From contig JAFZAL010000053.1 in assembly GCA_017557195.1 (NCBI GenBank), positions 1-63,977 of the forward strand: a DNA stretch of 63,977 bases, read 5' to 3'. How positions within the stretch are numbered: the stretch's first letter is position 1; each line of letters starts with the position of its first letter. The DNA comes from Thermoguttaceae bacterium. Lineage in GTDB: Bacteria > Planctomycetota > Planctomycetia > Pirellulales > Thermoguttaceae. Positions 52,510 to 60,179 of this stretch are shown here, piece after piece. The position numbers and the translations under genes were made by a program. The notes under the pieces were generated by a model. The model was not told the origin of the DNA and made no database searches. It worked only from the letters and a program-made list of their open reading frames with translations.

Positions 52510-53154
52510 ATGGAAACTGAAAATAGAACTAAAACTCTGACGAAGAGACAGAAATCGGCGCTTGAAACTCGCAAAAAGCTTCTTGACACCGCGCGCAAAA
52601 TTTTGTGCGAACGCGGGCTTTGTCATGTAACGGTTGAGGAACTGACGGCGGCGTGCGGCGTTGCCAAAGGGACGTTTTATACGTACTTTCGGCAAAAGGA
52701 AGACATCGTCTATGCGTTATGTCGAGAGACGTTTGCCTGTATTCGCGACGACGCCCTGGCAAGCAAGGGGGCGTTTCTGGAACGTCTGCAAATATATATG
52801 GAAAAGTTCTCTAAATATATTGAACAGACCGGTCTGAAGCTCTGTCAGGAGTGGATTCGCAATACCGTTGAACCGGAAGACCTGACGACGTCTAACGGTT
52901 ACGACAAACTCATTTTTGATTTGGAGTCCATTAGAGCGCTTTTGCAAGACGGCGTCAAAAAGGGCGAAATCGTTCCCGAGGCGCCGATTGACCAGATTGC
53001 TCATGCGCTCAATGGCGTTTTGTACGGTCAGATGTTATCCTGGGCGACGTCCAACGGCGAATTTGTTTTTTCGGTTCAAACCCGTGAATATTGCAATCTG
53101 TTTCTCAAGTCGGCGTTACAGCGCTGGCTGAATGAGAAAGGCGATTGTAAATAA
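52510..53154 (+). CDS. TetR-family transcriptional regulator
   Basis: The 214-residue protein has a TetR N-terminal helix-turn-helix (residues ~20-66: RKKLLDTARKILCERG, VTVEELTAACGVAKGTFYTYF, KEDIVYAL). The helical ligand-binding domain is divergent. By position it regulates itself and the redox genes downstream, probably in response to an electrophile or flavin-active compound. The ATG lies at the predicted transcription start, so no ribosome binding site exists. Confidence 0.92.
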   Translation: METENRTKTLTKRQKSALETRKKLLDTARKILCERGLCHVTVEELTAACGVAKGTFYTYFRQKEDIVYALCRETFACIRDDALASKGAFLERLQIYMEKFSKYIEQTGLKLCQEWIRNTVEPEDLTTSNGYDKLIFDLESIRALLQDGVKKGEIVPEAPIDQIAHALNGVLYGQMLSWATSNGEFVFSVQTREYCNLFLKSALQRWLNEKGDCK

Positions 53155-53204
53155 TATTGCAGTTTTTAGAGGTTTTCAAAGTCTAAACGACAGGGAGGTA
53201 AATA

Positions 53205-54086
53205 ATGAAGAAATTATCCGTACTGCTTACAGCGTTTATTGCGTTGGCGCTGGCAACGAGTTTTGTCTTTGCCGACGAACGCAGCGAAAACGCACAGGAG
53301 AATCAAACCATGTCAAATAAAATCGTTCAAACCGCCGGGCGAGACAATTTGGGTTCGTTCGCACCGGAATTCGCCCATTTTAACGACGACGTCCTGTTCG
53401 GCGAGAACTGGAACAATCAGGACATTCCGCTTAAAACGAGGTGCATCGTTACGGTGGTCGCGTTAATGTCGCAGGGCATTGCAGACTCGTCCATGAAACA
53501 TCATCTTCAAAACGCCAAAAACGCCGGCGTTACAAAAGAAGAAATTGCCGCTGTGATTACGCATACGGCGTTCTATGCCGGCTGGCCCAAAGCCTGGGCG
53601 ACGTTTAATCTCGCAAAAGAGGTTTGGGACGAAGACGCCCCTGCGCTGACAGAAAAGGACAAATACGCCAAAACCATCTTTTTTCCCATCGGCGAACCGA
53701 ATACAGCGTACAGCAAATATTTTATAGGTCAAAGCTATCTTGCCCCCGTTTCAACACAGCAGGTCAGGGTCGTAAATGTTACGTTTGAACCCAAATGCCG
53801 AAACAACTGGCATATTCATCATGCTGCAACTGGCGGCGGTCAGATACTCATTGCAGTCGGCGGCCGCGGCTATTATCAGGAATGGGACAAAGCTCCGGTG
53901 GAACTCAAACCGGGCGACGTTGTCAACATTCCAGCCAACACAAAGCATTGGCACGGCGCGGCTCCGGATTCCTGGTTTTCCCATTTAGCCATTGAAGTTG
54001 ACGGAACAGACGTTTCCAACGAATGGCTGGAACCTGTAACAGATGCGGAGTATTCAGCAGCGTGTTCCCCCACTAACAATAACTGA
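53205..54086 (+). CDS. Exported carboxymuconolactone decarboxylase-like + cupin fusion
   Basis: The 293-residue protein has a signal peptide (about 1-23, ending VFADER), a CMD/AhpD-like helical domain (about 45-150, HHLQNAKNAGVTKEEIAAVITHTAFYAGWPKAW) and a cupin (about 180-275, with NNWHIHHAATGGGQILI and KPGDVVNIPANTKHWHG metal-histidine motifs). The AhpD CxxC pair is absent. Similar fusions accompany flavodoxins and reductases in anaerobes; detoxification of quinones or peroxides is inferred. GGAGG lies 9 nt before ATG. It starts 50 bp after the TetR stop, probably the same operon. Confidence 0.88.
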   Translation: MKKLSVLLTAFIALALATSFVFADERSENAQENQTMSNKIVQTAGRDNLGSFAPEFAHFNDDVLFGENWNNQDIPLKTRCIVTVVALMSQGIADSSMKHHLQNAKNAGVTKEEIAAVITHTAFYAGWPKAWATFNLAKEVWDEDAPALTEKDKYAKTIFFPIGEPNTAYSKYFIGQSYLAPVSTQQVRVVNVTFEPKCRNNWHIHHAATGGGQILIAVGGRGYYQEWDKAPVELKPGDVVNIPANTKHWHGAAPDSWFSHLAIEVDGTDVSNEWLEPVTDAEYSAACSPTNNN

Positions 54087-54092
54087 TAAATT

Positions 54093-54569
54093 ATGTTTCG
54101 AGAAATGAGACGCGCCAAACAGCGTCTTTCCGACGAGGAGGCGTTAAACGTCCTCAAAACTGCCAAACGAGGCGTTCTTTCCATGACGGGAGACGACGGC
54201 TGGCCGTACGGAGTTTATCTCAATCCGTATTATAACGACGCGGACGGGAGAATCTATTTTCACGGTTCCAAAATTGGACATAAAGCCGATTCTCTCCGCA
54301 AAGACAACCGGGTTTCCTTTACCGTTATTGACGACGGAACGCAGGACGCGGGCGGCTGGGCGCTGACGTTTCAAAGCGTGGTTGTTTTCGGACGCATTGA
54401 ATTCGTCGCCGATCATGAATTCGCCATTCAGATTTGCCGTCAGCTGGCGCGCCGGTTTAATCCTGACGAATCGGATATAGAAGACGAAATTCGCCGCGCT
54501 GGGAGCGCTGTCCAGGTTTTGGCTCTCGTTCCTGAACGTATTACCGGAAAGCGGGTTCACGAAGCGTAG
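54093..54569 (+). CDS. Pyridoxamine 5'-phosphate oxidase-like FMN protein (NimA-type)
   Basis: The 158-residue split-barrel protein has LSDEEALNVLKTAKRGVLSM, GWPYGVYLNPYYNDADGRIYFHGS and GHKADSLRKDNRVSFTV, a pattern shared with nitroimidazole-resistance NimA-type and other small FMN-binding proteins. A reductase acting on nitro compounds or F420/FMN substrates is inferred. It starts 6 bp after the previous stop without a strong ribosome binding site. Confidence 0.85.
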   Translation: MFREMRRAKQRLSDEEALNVLKTAKRGVLSMTGDDGWPYGVYLNPYYNDADGRIYFHGSKIGHKADSLRKDNRVSFTVIDDGTQDAGGWALTFQSVVVFGRIEFVADHEFAIQICRQLARRFNPDESDIEDEIRRAGSAVQVLALVPERITGKRVHEA

Positions 54570-54635
54570 GAATTGAAAAAAATAAAACGTAACAGGTTAG
54601 CAGGAAACGCTGCCATTTTTAAGGAGTCAGTCAAA

Positions 54636-55274
54636 ATGAAAGTATTGATGTTAAACGGAAGTTGTAACGTAGATGGTTCGACCCGCTGCGGTTTGGACGT
54701 TATGGCTCGCACTTTTGCCGAATGCGGCATTGAATCGGAAATTGTCAACGTCGGAAACAAGCCTGTTCAGGACTGTATCGGCTGTGGCAAATGCGCTGAA
54801 AAGAAGCAGTGCATTTTCTCCAACGATGGAGTCAACGAATTCGTTCAAAAGGCGTACGACGCTGACGGGTTCGTCTTTGCGTCTCCGGTTTACTACGCTC
54901 ATCCCAGCGGGCGAATCCAGAGTTTTTTGGATCGCGTATTCTTCAGCTCAATGTCGGCTGACCGTTACGCTGCGTTCAAGCACAAGCCGGGGGCGGCGGT
55001 GGTCGTGGCGCGTCGAGCGGGTACGTCCGCCTCGTTTGACGTTCTCAACAAGTACTTTGGAATTGCCAAAATGCTTGTTGTCGGAAGCACGTACTGGAAC
55101 GAATTCCATGCGCTGACAAAAGACGACGTCCCGCAGGACGAAGAAGGCGTTCAGACGCTGGAAAACCTGGCTTGGCACATGGCGTGGCTGATTAAATGCC
55201 TTAAAGCCGGACGCGATGCTGGAATTCCTCTGCCGGACATTCGGGAAGAGGTTATGACCAATTTTGTTCGTTAA
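54636..55274 (+). CDS. NADPH-dependent FMN reductase-like flavodoxin-fold protein with ferredoxin-type Cys motif
   Basis: The 212-residue protein has a flavodoxin-like start (MKVLMLNGSCN), then CIGCGKCAEKKQC near residues 47-59 and ASPVYYAHPSG for FMN binding. This is the iron-sulfur flavoprotein-like arrangement, although the Cys set here may bind metal or act in thiol chemistry rather than a 4Fe-4S cluster. It probably transfers electrons from NAD(P)H to FMN. AAGGAG lies 9 nt before ATG; an in-frame ATG at 54573 would lack this site. Confidence 0.88.
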   Translation: MKVLMLNGSCNVDGSTRCGLDVMARTFAECGIESEIVNVGNKPVQDCIGCGKCAEKKQCIFSNDGVNEFVQKAYDADGFVFASPVYYAHPSGRIQSFLDRVFFSSMSADRYAAFKHKPGAAVVVARRAGTSASFDVLNKYFGIAKMLVVGSTYWNEFHALTKDDVPQDEEGVQTLENLAWHMAWLIKCLKAGRDAGIPLPDIREEVMTNFVR

Positions 55275-55289
55275 TTTGAGAGGATAACC

Positions 55290-55886
55290 ATGAACATCGT
55301 TAAAGGACTTTTTATTATGCTGACAGCTGTTTTTTTGTCCAGTACCGCTGACGCGGCGAATAAAGCAATCGTTGTTTATTTCTCCCACGCCGGCGAGAAT
55401 TATGGCGTTGGGAACGTCGCGGAAGGCAACACGGCGAAAGTCGCCAAAGAGATTGCCCGGCGGCTCAACGCTGACATTTACGAAATCAAAGAAGCCAAGC
55501 CGTATCCGACAAAATATGACGCGTGCGTCGATTTGGCGAAAGAGGAACAGCGGCTCAACGCTCGTCCGGCGATTGCAGGGAATCTGCCGGACTTGTCTTC
55601 CTACAAAGTTATTTTTCTCGGATACCCAAACTGGTGGGGCGACTGCCCGATGATTGTCTATTCTTTCCTGGAGAAAGAAAATATCGACGGCAAAATCATC
55701 GTCCCGTTCTGCACGCACGAGGGGTCTGGACTGGGCGCAACTGCCAGCAATCTACAGAAACATTTCCCCAAGTCGAAAGTCGTCCAGAAAGGTTTGGCGA
55801 TTAAAGGCACAATCGCTCAAAAGGACGCTAAAACAACGGCAAAAGCCGTCGAAACGTGGCTCAAGGCGCTTAAGGCGATTAAGTAA
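55290..55886 (+). CDS. Exported flavodoxin, copy 1
   Basis: The 198-residue protein has a signal peptide (about 1-22, ending STADA) before a flavodoxin domain starting AIVVYFSHAGEN. The GYPNWWGDCPMIVYSFLE segment and FCTHEGSGLG are flavin-binding loops. It is strikingly similar to copy 2 (57819-58415), including the signal. An exported flavodoxin would need FMN and an electron donor outside the cytoplasm; the exported CMD-cupin protein is a candidate partner. GAGAGGA lies 6 nt before ATG. Confidence 0.88.
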   Translation: MNIVKGLFIMLTAVFLSSTADAANKAIVVYFSHAGENYGVGNVAEGNTAKVAKEIARRLNADIYEIKEAKPYPTKYDACVDLAKEEQRLNARPAIAGNLPDLSSYKVIFLGYPNWWGDCPMIVYSFLEKENIDGKIIVPFCTHEGSGLGATASNLQKHFPKSKVVQKGLAIKGTIAQKDAKTTAKAVETWLKALKAIK

Positions 55887-55902
55887 GGCGCTTTCAAATC
55901 TG

Positions 55903-55983
55903 TCTCATGCGGAGATCCTCCGCATCTCCGTGCCTCCGCGTGAGATATATCTGCTCAAGTGTATCCGCATCTCCGCGTGAGCT
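55903..55983 (-). repeat. Solo copy of the GxxExxY flank repeat (no gene)
   Basis: Read on the minus strand it runs CTCACGCGGAGATGCGGATA, CACTTGAGCAG, ATCTCACGCGGAGGCACGG, AGATGCGGAGG, then TCTCCGCATGAGAC. The same order flanks the GxxExxY gene at 58906-58975, but no coding part is present here. Confidence 0.8.
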
Positions 55984-55987
55984 TTCC

Positions 55988-56926
55988 CTATGCGCGGTTG
56001 AACTTTTCCTTCGGCTGTTTGCAGCGCGGGCAGCGCCAGTCGGAAGGGAGGTCCTCGAACGCGACGCCGTCATGTTCGGCTGGATCGTAGACATAGCCGC
56101 ATACAGAGCAGACGTATTTGCCGCTGGGCGTTTTGAATACGATCTCGCCGGGCGGAATGATCTCAGGCGGATTGTTGAGATCGACAACGCGTTTTGCTTC
56201 GAGGCTTTCCAGAGCCTCCGGCGTGTGGGTTCCCAGCCAAACTGTTGGACGGGCGCTGACGAACGCGCGGACTCGGTCGAGCGTTTGGCGGGCAGCCGTC
56301 TGGTCTTCAAAAACGACGGAGAGTTTGTTCTCATAAAGCGCGGTGTCCGTATAGGTAACGTCGCCGTGAATGAGATAGAAAAGCCCGTCAGATTCGACTG
56401 CAACAATGCAGTTCCCTTTGGTGTGTCCCGGCGCGAAAATATACGTTACGCCTTCCGCGATGCGCTGGGATTCCGGGAACTCGTAGTACGGACCGTCGGA
56501 GAAGGTCGCAACGGTTGGATTGTACGGTTTAATCTCGTCCGATTCCGCTTCGTCAGCGGAACAGATAATCTCCGCATTCGGAAACGCGCGAAGTTCGCCG
56601 GTATGATCGACGTGTTTGTGAGTGATGAGGATTTTTGAAATCTGTTCCGGCTTGTAGCCGAGGTCAACAAGGGCTTCCAGGTATGGCTTTATGGTTGTTC
56701 CCAAATAGATGGTTGAGTCCTTGTCGGGAGCCGTTTCAGGGAACTCGGCAGGCAGTCCCGTATCGACCAGAATTACCTCGCTGCCGGTGTCAATTACCCA
56801 GTTTTGAAGGCAAGAACGATATTTAACCGAAGGGTCAAGATCTGCCGCTCCTTCGCCGCCAAGGGCAAATGGGCAAGTCATAAAGCCGTTTTCAGTGAAA
56901 CGGACAGGTTTAATTGTAATGCTCAT
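55988..56926 (-). CDS. MBL-fold hydrolase fused to rubredoxin
   Basis: The 312-residue protein has an N-terminal metallo-beta-lactamase domain with [11 protein letters not shown] near residues 105-115, GHTKGN and [11 protein letters not shown]-terminal rubredoxin (about 268-312) holds [12 protein letters not shown] and WRCPRCKQP. The rubredoxin iron ligands are all present, though CPxCK replaces the usual CPxCG. In rubredoxin:oxygen oxidoreductases an MBL diiron domain pairs with flavodoxin; here rubredoxin is fused directly and separate flavodoxin genes sit on each side. An oxygen- or NO-scavenging or lactonase role is possible. Confidence 0.85.
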   Translation of the reverse strand: MSITIKPVRFTENGFMTCPFALGGEGAADLDPSVKYRSCLQNWVIDTGSEVILVDTGLPAEFPETAPDKDSTIYLGTTIKPYLEALVDLGYKPEQISKILITHKHVDHTGELRAFPNAEIICSADEAESDEIKPYNPTVATFSDGPYYEFPESQRIAEGVTYIFAPGHTKGNCIVAVESDGLFYLIHGDVTYTDTALYENKLSVVFEDQTAARQTLDRVRAFVSARPTVWLGTHTPEALESLEAKRVVDLNNPPEIIPPGEIVFKTPSGKYVCSVCGYVYDPAEHDGVAFEDLPSDWRCPRCKQPKEKFNRA

Positions 56927-56982
56927 AATAAGGTCCTTCCTTGAGAAAAGTTAATACCTATATATGGAATTCTGTTCATCTT

Positions 56983-57540
56983 TTACTTCAGTTCCGCTCC
57001 GCAGGAAAACGCCTTGGCGACGACTTCTCCCATGAGACGATAAACGTGAGCGCAGGAATCGAAACAGATCGGTTTCATTTTGTCTGCGTCGGGCTTGCCG
57101 TCTGTCATAGCAGACTCTTCGACGGCGCAATTGACGATTCTGCCGACAACGTTGCATTTGCTTTCGTTCATTGATACGAGCTGACATTCAAGGACAAGCG
57201 GCAATTCGTTGATAACAGGCGCGTCGACGAACTCGCTTTTAACGGTCGTGAAGCCGCTTTTCGCAACTTTGTCCGGGGTTTTGTTTCCGCTTACAATGCC
57301 AAGATAGTCGCAAGATTTAACCGCATCAGCGGTTCCAAAAGCGACTGTAAACGCTTTTTTGGCGGCGATGTTTGCCCAAGTTTTGTGAGCAGTGTCAATG
57401 CAGATGGTAATCTCGTCTTCCAGAGTGATTCCACCCCAGGCGGCGTTCATTACGTTTGGCGTTCCGTCCTCGTTATACGTGCCGATTATCAAAACCGGCA
57501 TGGGGAACATCAAATTTTTCACTCCGAGGTTTTTCTTCAT
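56983..57540 (-). CDS. Flavin reductase-like (flavoredoxin family)
   Basis: The 185-residue split-barrel protein has the start FPMPVLIIGTYNEDGTPNVMNAAWGG, an FMN-binding pattern of flavoredoxins and flavin reductases, and CDYLGIVSGNKTPDK. It would move electrons between FMN and a partner such as rubredoxin. It is 56 bp upstream of the MBL-rubredoxin gene on the same strand, so the two are probably cotranscribed. Confidence 0.88.
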   Translation of the reverse strand: MKKNLGVKNLMFPMPVLIIGTYNEDGTPNVMNAAWGGITLEDEITICIDTAHKTWANIAAKKAFTVAFGTADAVKSCDYLGIVSGNKTPDKVAKSGFTTVKSEFVDAPVINELPLVLECQLVSMNESKCNVVGRIVNCAVEESAMTDGKPDADKMKPICFDSCAHVYRLMGEVVAKAFSCGAELK

Positions 57541-57707
57541 TTTGTAAATCCTTTCTTGTCAGTCAGCGTCTTGCCGAGATTCAGTGTACAAACATATAGG
57601 AAAACAGAATCCTCCTGAAACTGATATTATGATACCGCATTAGCGGGTATTGAGCAAGGGGGGAGAAGAGTTCGCCCTGAATTTTTAGCGTACTTTTTTA
57701 CTGGTTA

Positions 57708-57735
57708 TTGACCCGGGTTCGGATTAGAGTATAAT
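57708..57735 (+). promoter_or_regulatory. Sigma-70-type promoter for flavodoxin copy 2
   Basis: TTGACC (57708-57713) and TATAAT (57730-57735) are 16 bp apart, about 84 bp before the start codon. Confidence 0.8.
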
Positions 57736-57818
57736 AGAAAGAAAAAAGCGGCTGCGCCGATTGGATAGCGGCGCGAGCGTTTCACCCCGTTTTCCCCTAA
57801 TTATCGAAAGGAATAATC

Positions 57819-58415
57819 ATGAACTTCCTCAAAGGACTTTTTGTCGTCTTAACCGTTGCGATGCTGTCCGGTACTGCGGCGGCAGCTGATAAAGCTATTG
57901 TTATTTATTTCTCCCACGCCGGCGAGAACAACGCCGTTGGATACGTCCAGGAAGGCAACACGGCAAAAGTCGCCAAGACGATTGCCCGACGGCTCAACGC
58001 AGATATTTACGAAATCAAAGAAGCCCGACCGTACTCGCCAAAGTTTGAAGCGTGCGTCGGTCAGGCGAAAGAAGAACAGCGGCGCAACGCCCGCCCGGCG
58101 ATTGCGGGACAGCTGCCGGATTTGTCCTCCTACAAAGTTATCTTTATCGGCTACCCGATCTGGTTTGGCGACTGCCCGATGATCATCTATTCGTTCCTGG
58201 AGAAGGAGAATCTCAACGGCAAAATCATCGTCCCGTTCTGCACGCATGAAGGATCTGGATTGGGCAAAACCGCTCAAAATTTGCAGAGACGCTTCCCCCG
58301 CGCGAAAGTCGTCCAGAAAGGTTTGGCGATTAAAGGTACAATCGCCCAAAGAGATCCCAAGATGACCGCAAAAGCCGTTGAAATGTGGCTCAAAGCGCTG
58401 AAGATAGTTAAATAG
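57819..58415 (+). CDS. Exported flavodoxin, copy 2
   Basis: The 198-residue protein matches copy 1 along its whole length, with the same signal peptide plan (ending GTAAA) and flavin loops (FSHAGENNAVGYVQEGN, GYPIWFGDCPMIIYSF, FCTHEGSGLG). Differences are spread evenly, which suggests an old duplication kept under selection. It has its own promoter. AAAGGA lies 7 nt before ATG. Its stop codon TAG runs straight into a heptamer array. Confidence 0.88.
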   Translation: MNFLKGLFVVLTVAMLSGTAAAADKAIVIYFSHAGENNAVGYVQEGNTAKVAKTIARRLNADIYEIKEARPYSPKFEACVGQAKEEQRRNARPAIAGQLPDLSSYKVIFIGYPIWFGDCPMIIYSFLEKENLNGKIIVPFCTHEGSGLGKTAQNLQRRFPRAKVVQKGLAIKGTIAQRDPKMTAKAVEMWLKALKIVK

Positions 58416-58535
58416 GCAAGAGGCAAGAGGCAGTAGGCAGGAGTACCTAGTGCATAGTACTTAGCGCTAGTACGCAAAACGTTCCCCTCACTATGCACTA
58501 CGCACTATGCACTATGCACTCGCAACTATAGGTAC
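58413..58535. repeat. Compound heptamer array
   Basis: It begins at the flavodoxin stop with GGCAAGA and GGCAGTA units, continues with TAGTGCA/TAGTACT units, a centre with AGTACGCAAAACGTTCCCC, then ATGCACT-type units. Two repeat families are joined head to tail. Confidence 0.8.
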
Positions 58536-58570
58536 GCAGAAACCGAATAAGCATTTTTGGAGATCAAACC

Positions 58571-58888
58571 ATGAACAACGCATTAGAATTTTTTCAAATG
58601 ACGCCGCATAAGAACTGCGCTCAATCGGTCGCGATGGGCTGCGGGTTTCCCGAGTTGGAAGAAGAACTTTCCAAGTGCGGCGGCGGGCGCGCTCCCGGCG
58701 GACGCTGCGGCGCGCTGCATGCAGCGTTAAGAATCACGCCGGAAGACAAGCATGAAGCTATTATCAAAGGTTTTGTCGCTCAGACCGGCTCGGAACTGTG
58801 CAAAGAAATCAAAACGGTCTGTAAAACGCCTTGTACAAAGTGCGTTGAAGTCGCCGCTGCATTAGCGGAAAAAGCGCTTGGAAGGTAG
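58571..58888 (+). CDS. C_GCAxxG_C_C-type putative redox protein
   Basis: The 105-residue protein has NCAQSVAMGCGF, a CGGGRAPGGRCGALHAAL block and a later CKTPCTKCVE cluster, the C...GCA/GxxG...C...C pattern of a small putative redox-active family. Its position at the end of the flavodoxin cluster supports a thiol or metal electron-transfer role. GGAG lies 9 nt before ATG. Confidence 0.8.
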   Translation: MNNALEFFQMTPHKNCAQSVAMGCGFPELEEELSKCGGGRAPGGRCGALHAALRITPEDKHEAIIKGFVAQTGSELCKEIKTVCKTPCTKCVEVAAALAEKALGR

Positions 58889-58901
58889 TTCGTTCAATCC
58901 C

Positions 58902-59168
58902 CGGAAAAAACTCACGCGGAGACGCAGAGACACTAGAGCAGGTAAATCTCACGCGGAGGCGCGGAGATGCGGAGGATTCAAAATGAGTGAGAATGATATT
59001 ACCAAGGGCTTTTGGATGCCGAGTAGGTAAATCTCACGCGGAGGCGCGGAGATGCGGAGGATTAAAAGTGAGTGAAGCCGAGTGTCGTCGCGCTGGAAAT
59101 GTTCGTTAGAGAGAGGATGCCGAGCAAGTAAATCTCACGCGGAGACGCGGAGATGCGGAGGATTCAAA
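58902..59168 (+). repeat. GxxExxY upstream flank: serial CTCACGCGGAG repeats
   Basis: Three to four units of CTCACGCGGAG-x-GCGGAG-ATGCGGAGGATT precede the gene. Between them are truncated gene starts: 58983-59030, then a piece beginning near 59068 (AAGCCGAGTGTCGTCGCGCT, GGAAATGTTCGTTAGAG) that recurs downstream at about 59645-59705. Confidence 0.85.
58983..59030 (+). pseudogene. Truncated 5' fragment of the GxxExxY gene
   Basis: It reads MSENDITKG then FWMPSR and stops. The first 8 residues equal the start of the intact gene, and the preceding repeat is the same. This is a remnant or an aborted copy. Confidence 0.8.
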
Positions 59169-59570
59169 ATGAGTGAAAACGATATTACCAAGGACATTCT
59201 GGATGCGGCAATAAAGATTCACAAACAGTTTGGACCGGGCATGCTTGAATCGGTATATGAACAGTTGCTTGAGGTGGAATTGACGCGCCGCGGGCACAAG
59301 GTGGAACGTCAAAAGGAAGTGTCATTTGAATATGAAGGCGTAAAGCTGGACAATGCTTTTCGCCTTGATATGCTTGTTGACGACTCCGTTATTGTCGAGT
59401 TGAAGTCAACGGAAAACATGCTGCCCGTGTATCTTAAACAAGTAAAGACCTATCTTGTGGTAACGGGATTGCAGGTTGGCGTCCTCATTAATTTCGGAAT
59501 GAACCATCTTAAAGATGGGTATGCACGAGTAGTTAACGGCTACACCGGCCCCAAACCATCAGAAGAATAA
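59169..59570 (+). CDS. GxxExxY protein (PD-(D/E)XK-like)
   Basis: The 133-residue protein has the name motif at 24-30 (GMLESVY), the metal-site pattern FRLDMLVDDSVIVELKS (D, then E-x-K) and YLKQVKTYL. The fold belongs with PD-(D/E)XK nucleases, but activity is not known. The start is MSENDITKD, at the position where every truncated copy begins; an in-frame upstream ATG (59082) reads through repeat sequence. The last ~19 codons are repeated, progressively degraded, several times downstream. Confidence 0.9.
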   Translation: MSENDITKDILDAAIKIHKQFGPGMLESVYEQLLEVELTRRGHKVERQKEVSFEYEGVKLDNAFRLDMLVDDSVIVELKSTENMLPVYLKQVKTYLVVTGLQVGVLINFGMNHLKDGYARVVNGYTGPKPSEE

Positions 59571-60135
59571 TCCTCCGCGAAGCGGATACACTAGAGCAGG
59601 TAAAACTCACGCGGAGCTGCGGAGAAGCGGAGGATTTAAAATGAGTGAAGTCGAGCTTCGTCGCGCTGGAAATGTTCGTTAGAGAGAGGATGGCGAGCAG
59701 GTAAATCTCCGCGTGAGACAGAAAGATGGGTATTCGCGAGTAGTTAACGGCTACACCGGTTCTAAACCATCAGAAGAATAACCCTCCGCACCTCCGCGAC
59801 TCCGCGTGAGACAGAAACTAAACGCAATGAACCAGCATAAAGATGGGTATACACGGCTACACCGGTCCCAAACCCTCCCAACAATAACCCTCCGCTCCTC
59901 CGCGGCTCCGCGTGAGACATAAAGGAACCGGCTTAAACGCGAGTTTTTAACGGCTACACCGGTCCCAAACCCTCCCAACAATAACCCTCCGCTCCTCCGC
60001 GGCTCCGCGTGAGACATAAAGGAACCGGCTTAAACGCGAGTTTTTAACGGCTACACCGGTTCCAAACCCTCCCAACAATAACCCTCCGCTCCTCCGCGGC
60101 TCCGCGTGAGAATTATCTTTGCGTTCTTTGCGGCT
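59571..60135 (+). repeat. GxxExxY downstream flank with iterated C-terminal fragments
   Basis: The 3' coding end (GGCTACACCGG-x-CCAAACC then a TAA) recurs at about 59725-59781, 59838-59887, 59938-59984 and 60034-60080. Each copy is followed by CCTCCGC repeats ending CTCCGCGTGAGA, the complement of the upstream flank. The last two form a 97-bp direct tandem repeat (59925-60021, 60022-60110). A TTTGCGTTCTTTGCGGC unit (60117-60133) closes the block. Confidence 0.9.
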
Positions 60136-60179
60136 ATATTTTTAGGGTGAGTTAGAAGATGATATTTATCTACGTTCCT

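Noticed and set aside
59082-59168. N-terminal extension of the GxxExxY protein
   Set aside because: The extra 29 codons are repeat sequence, and all truncated copies begin at the MSEN start.
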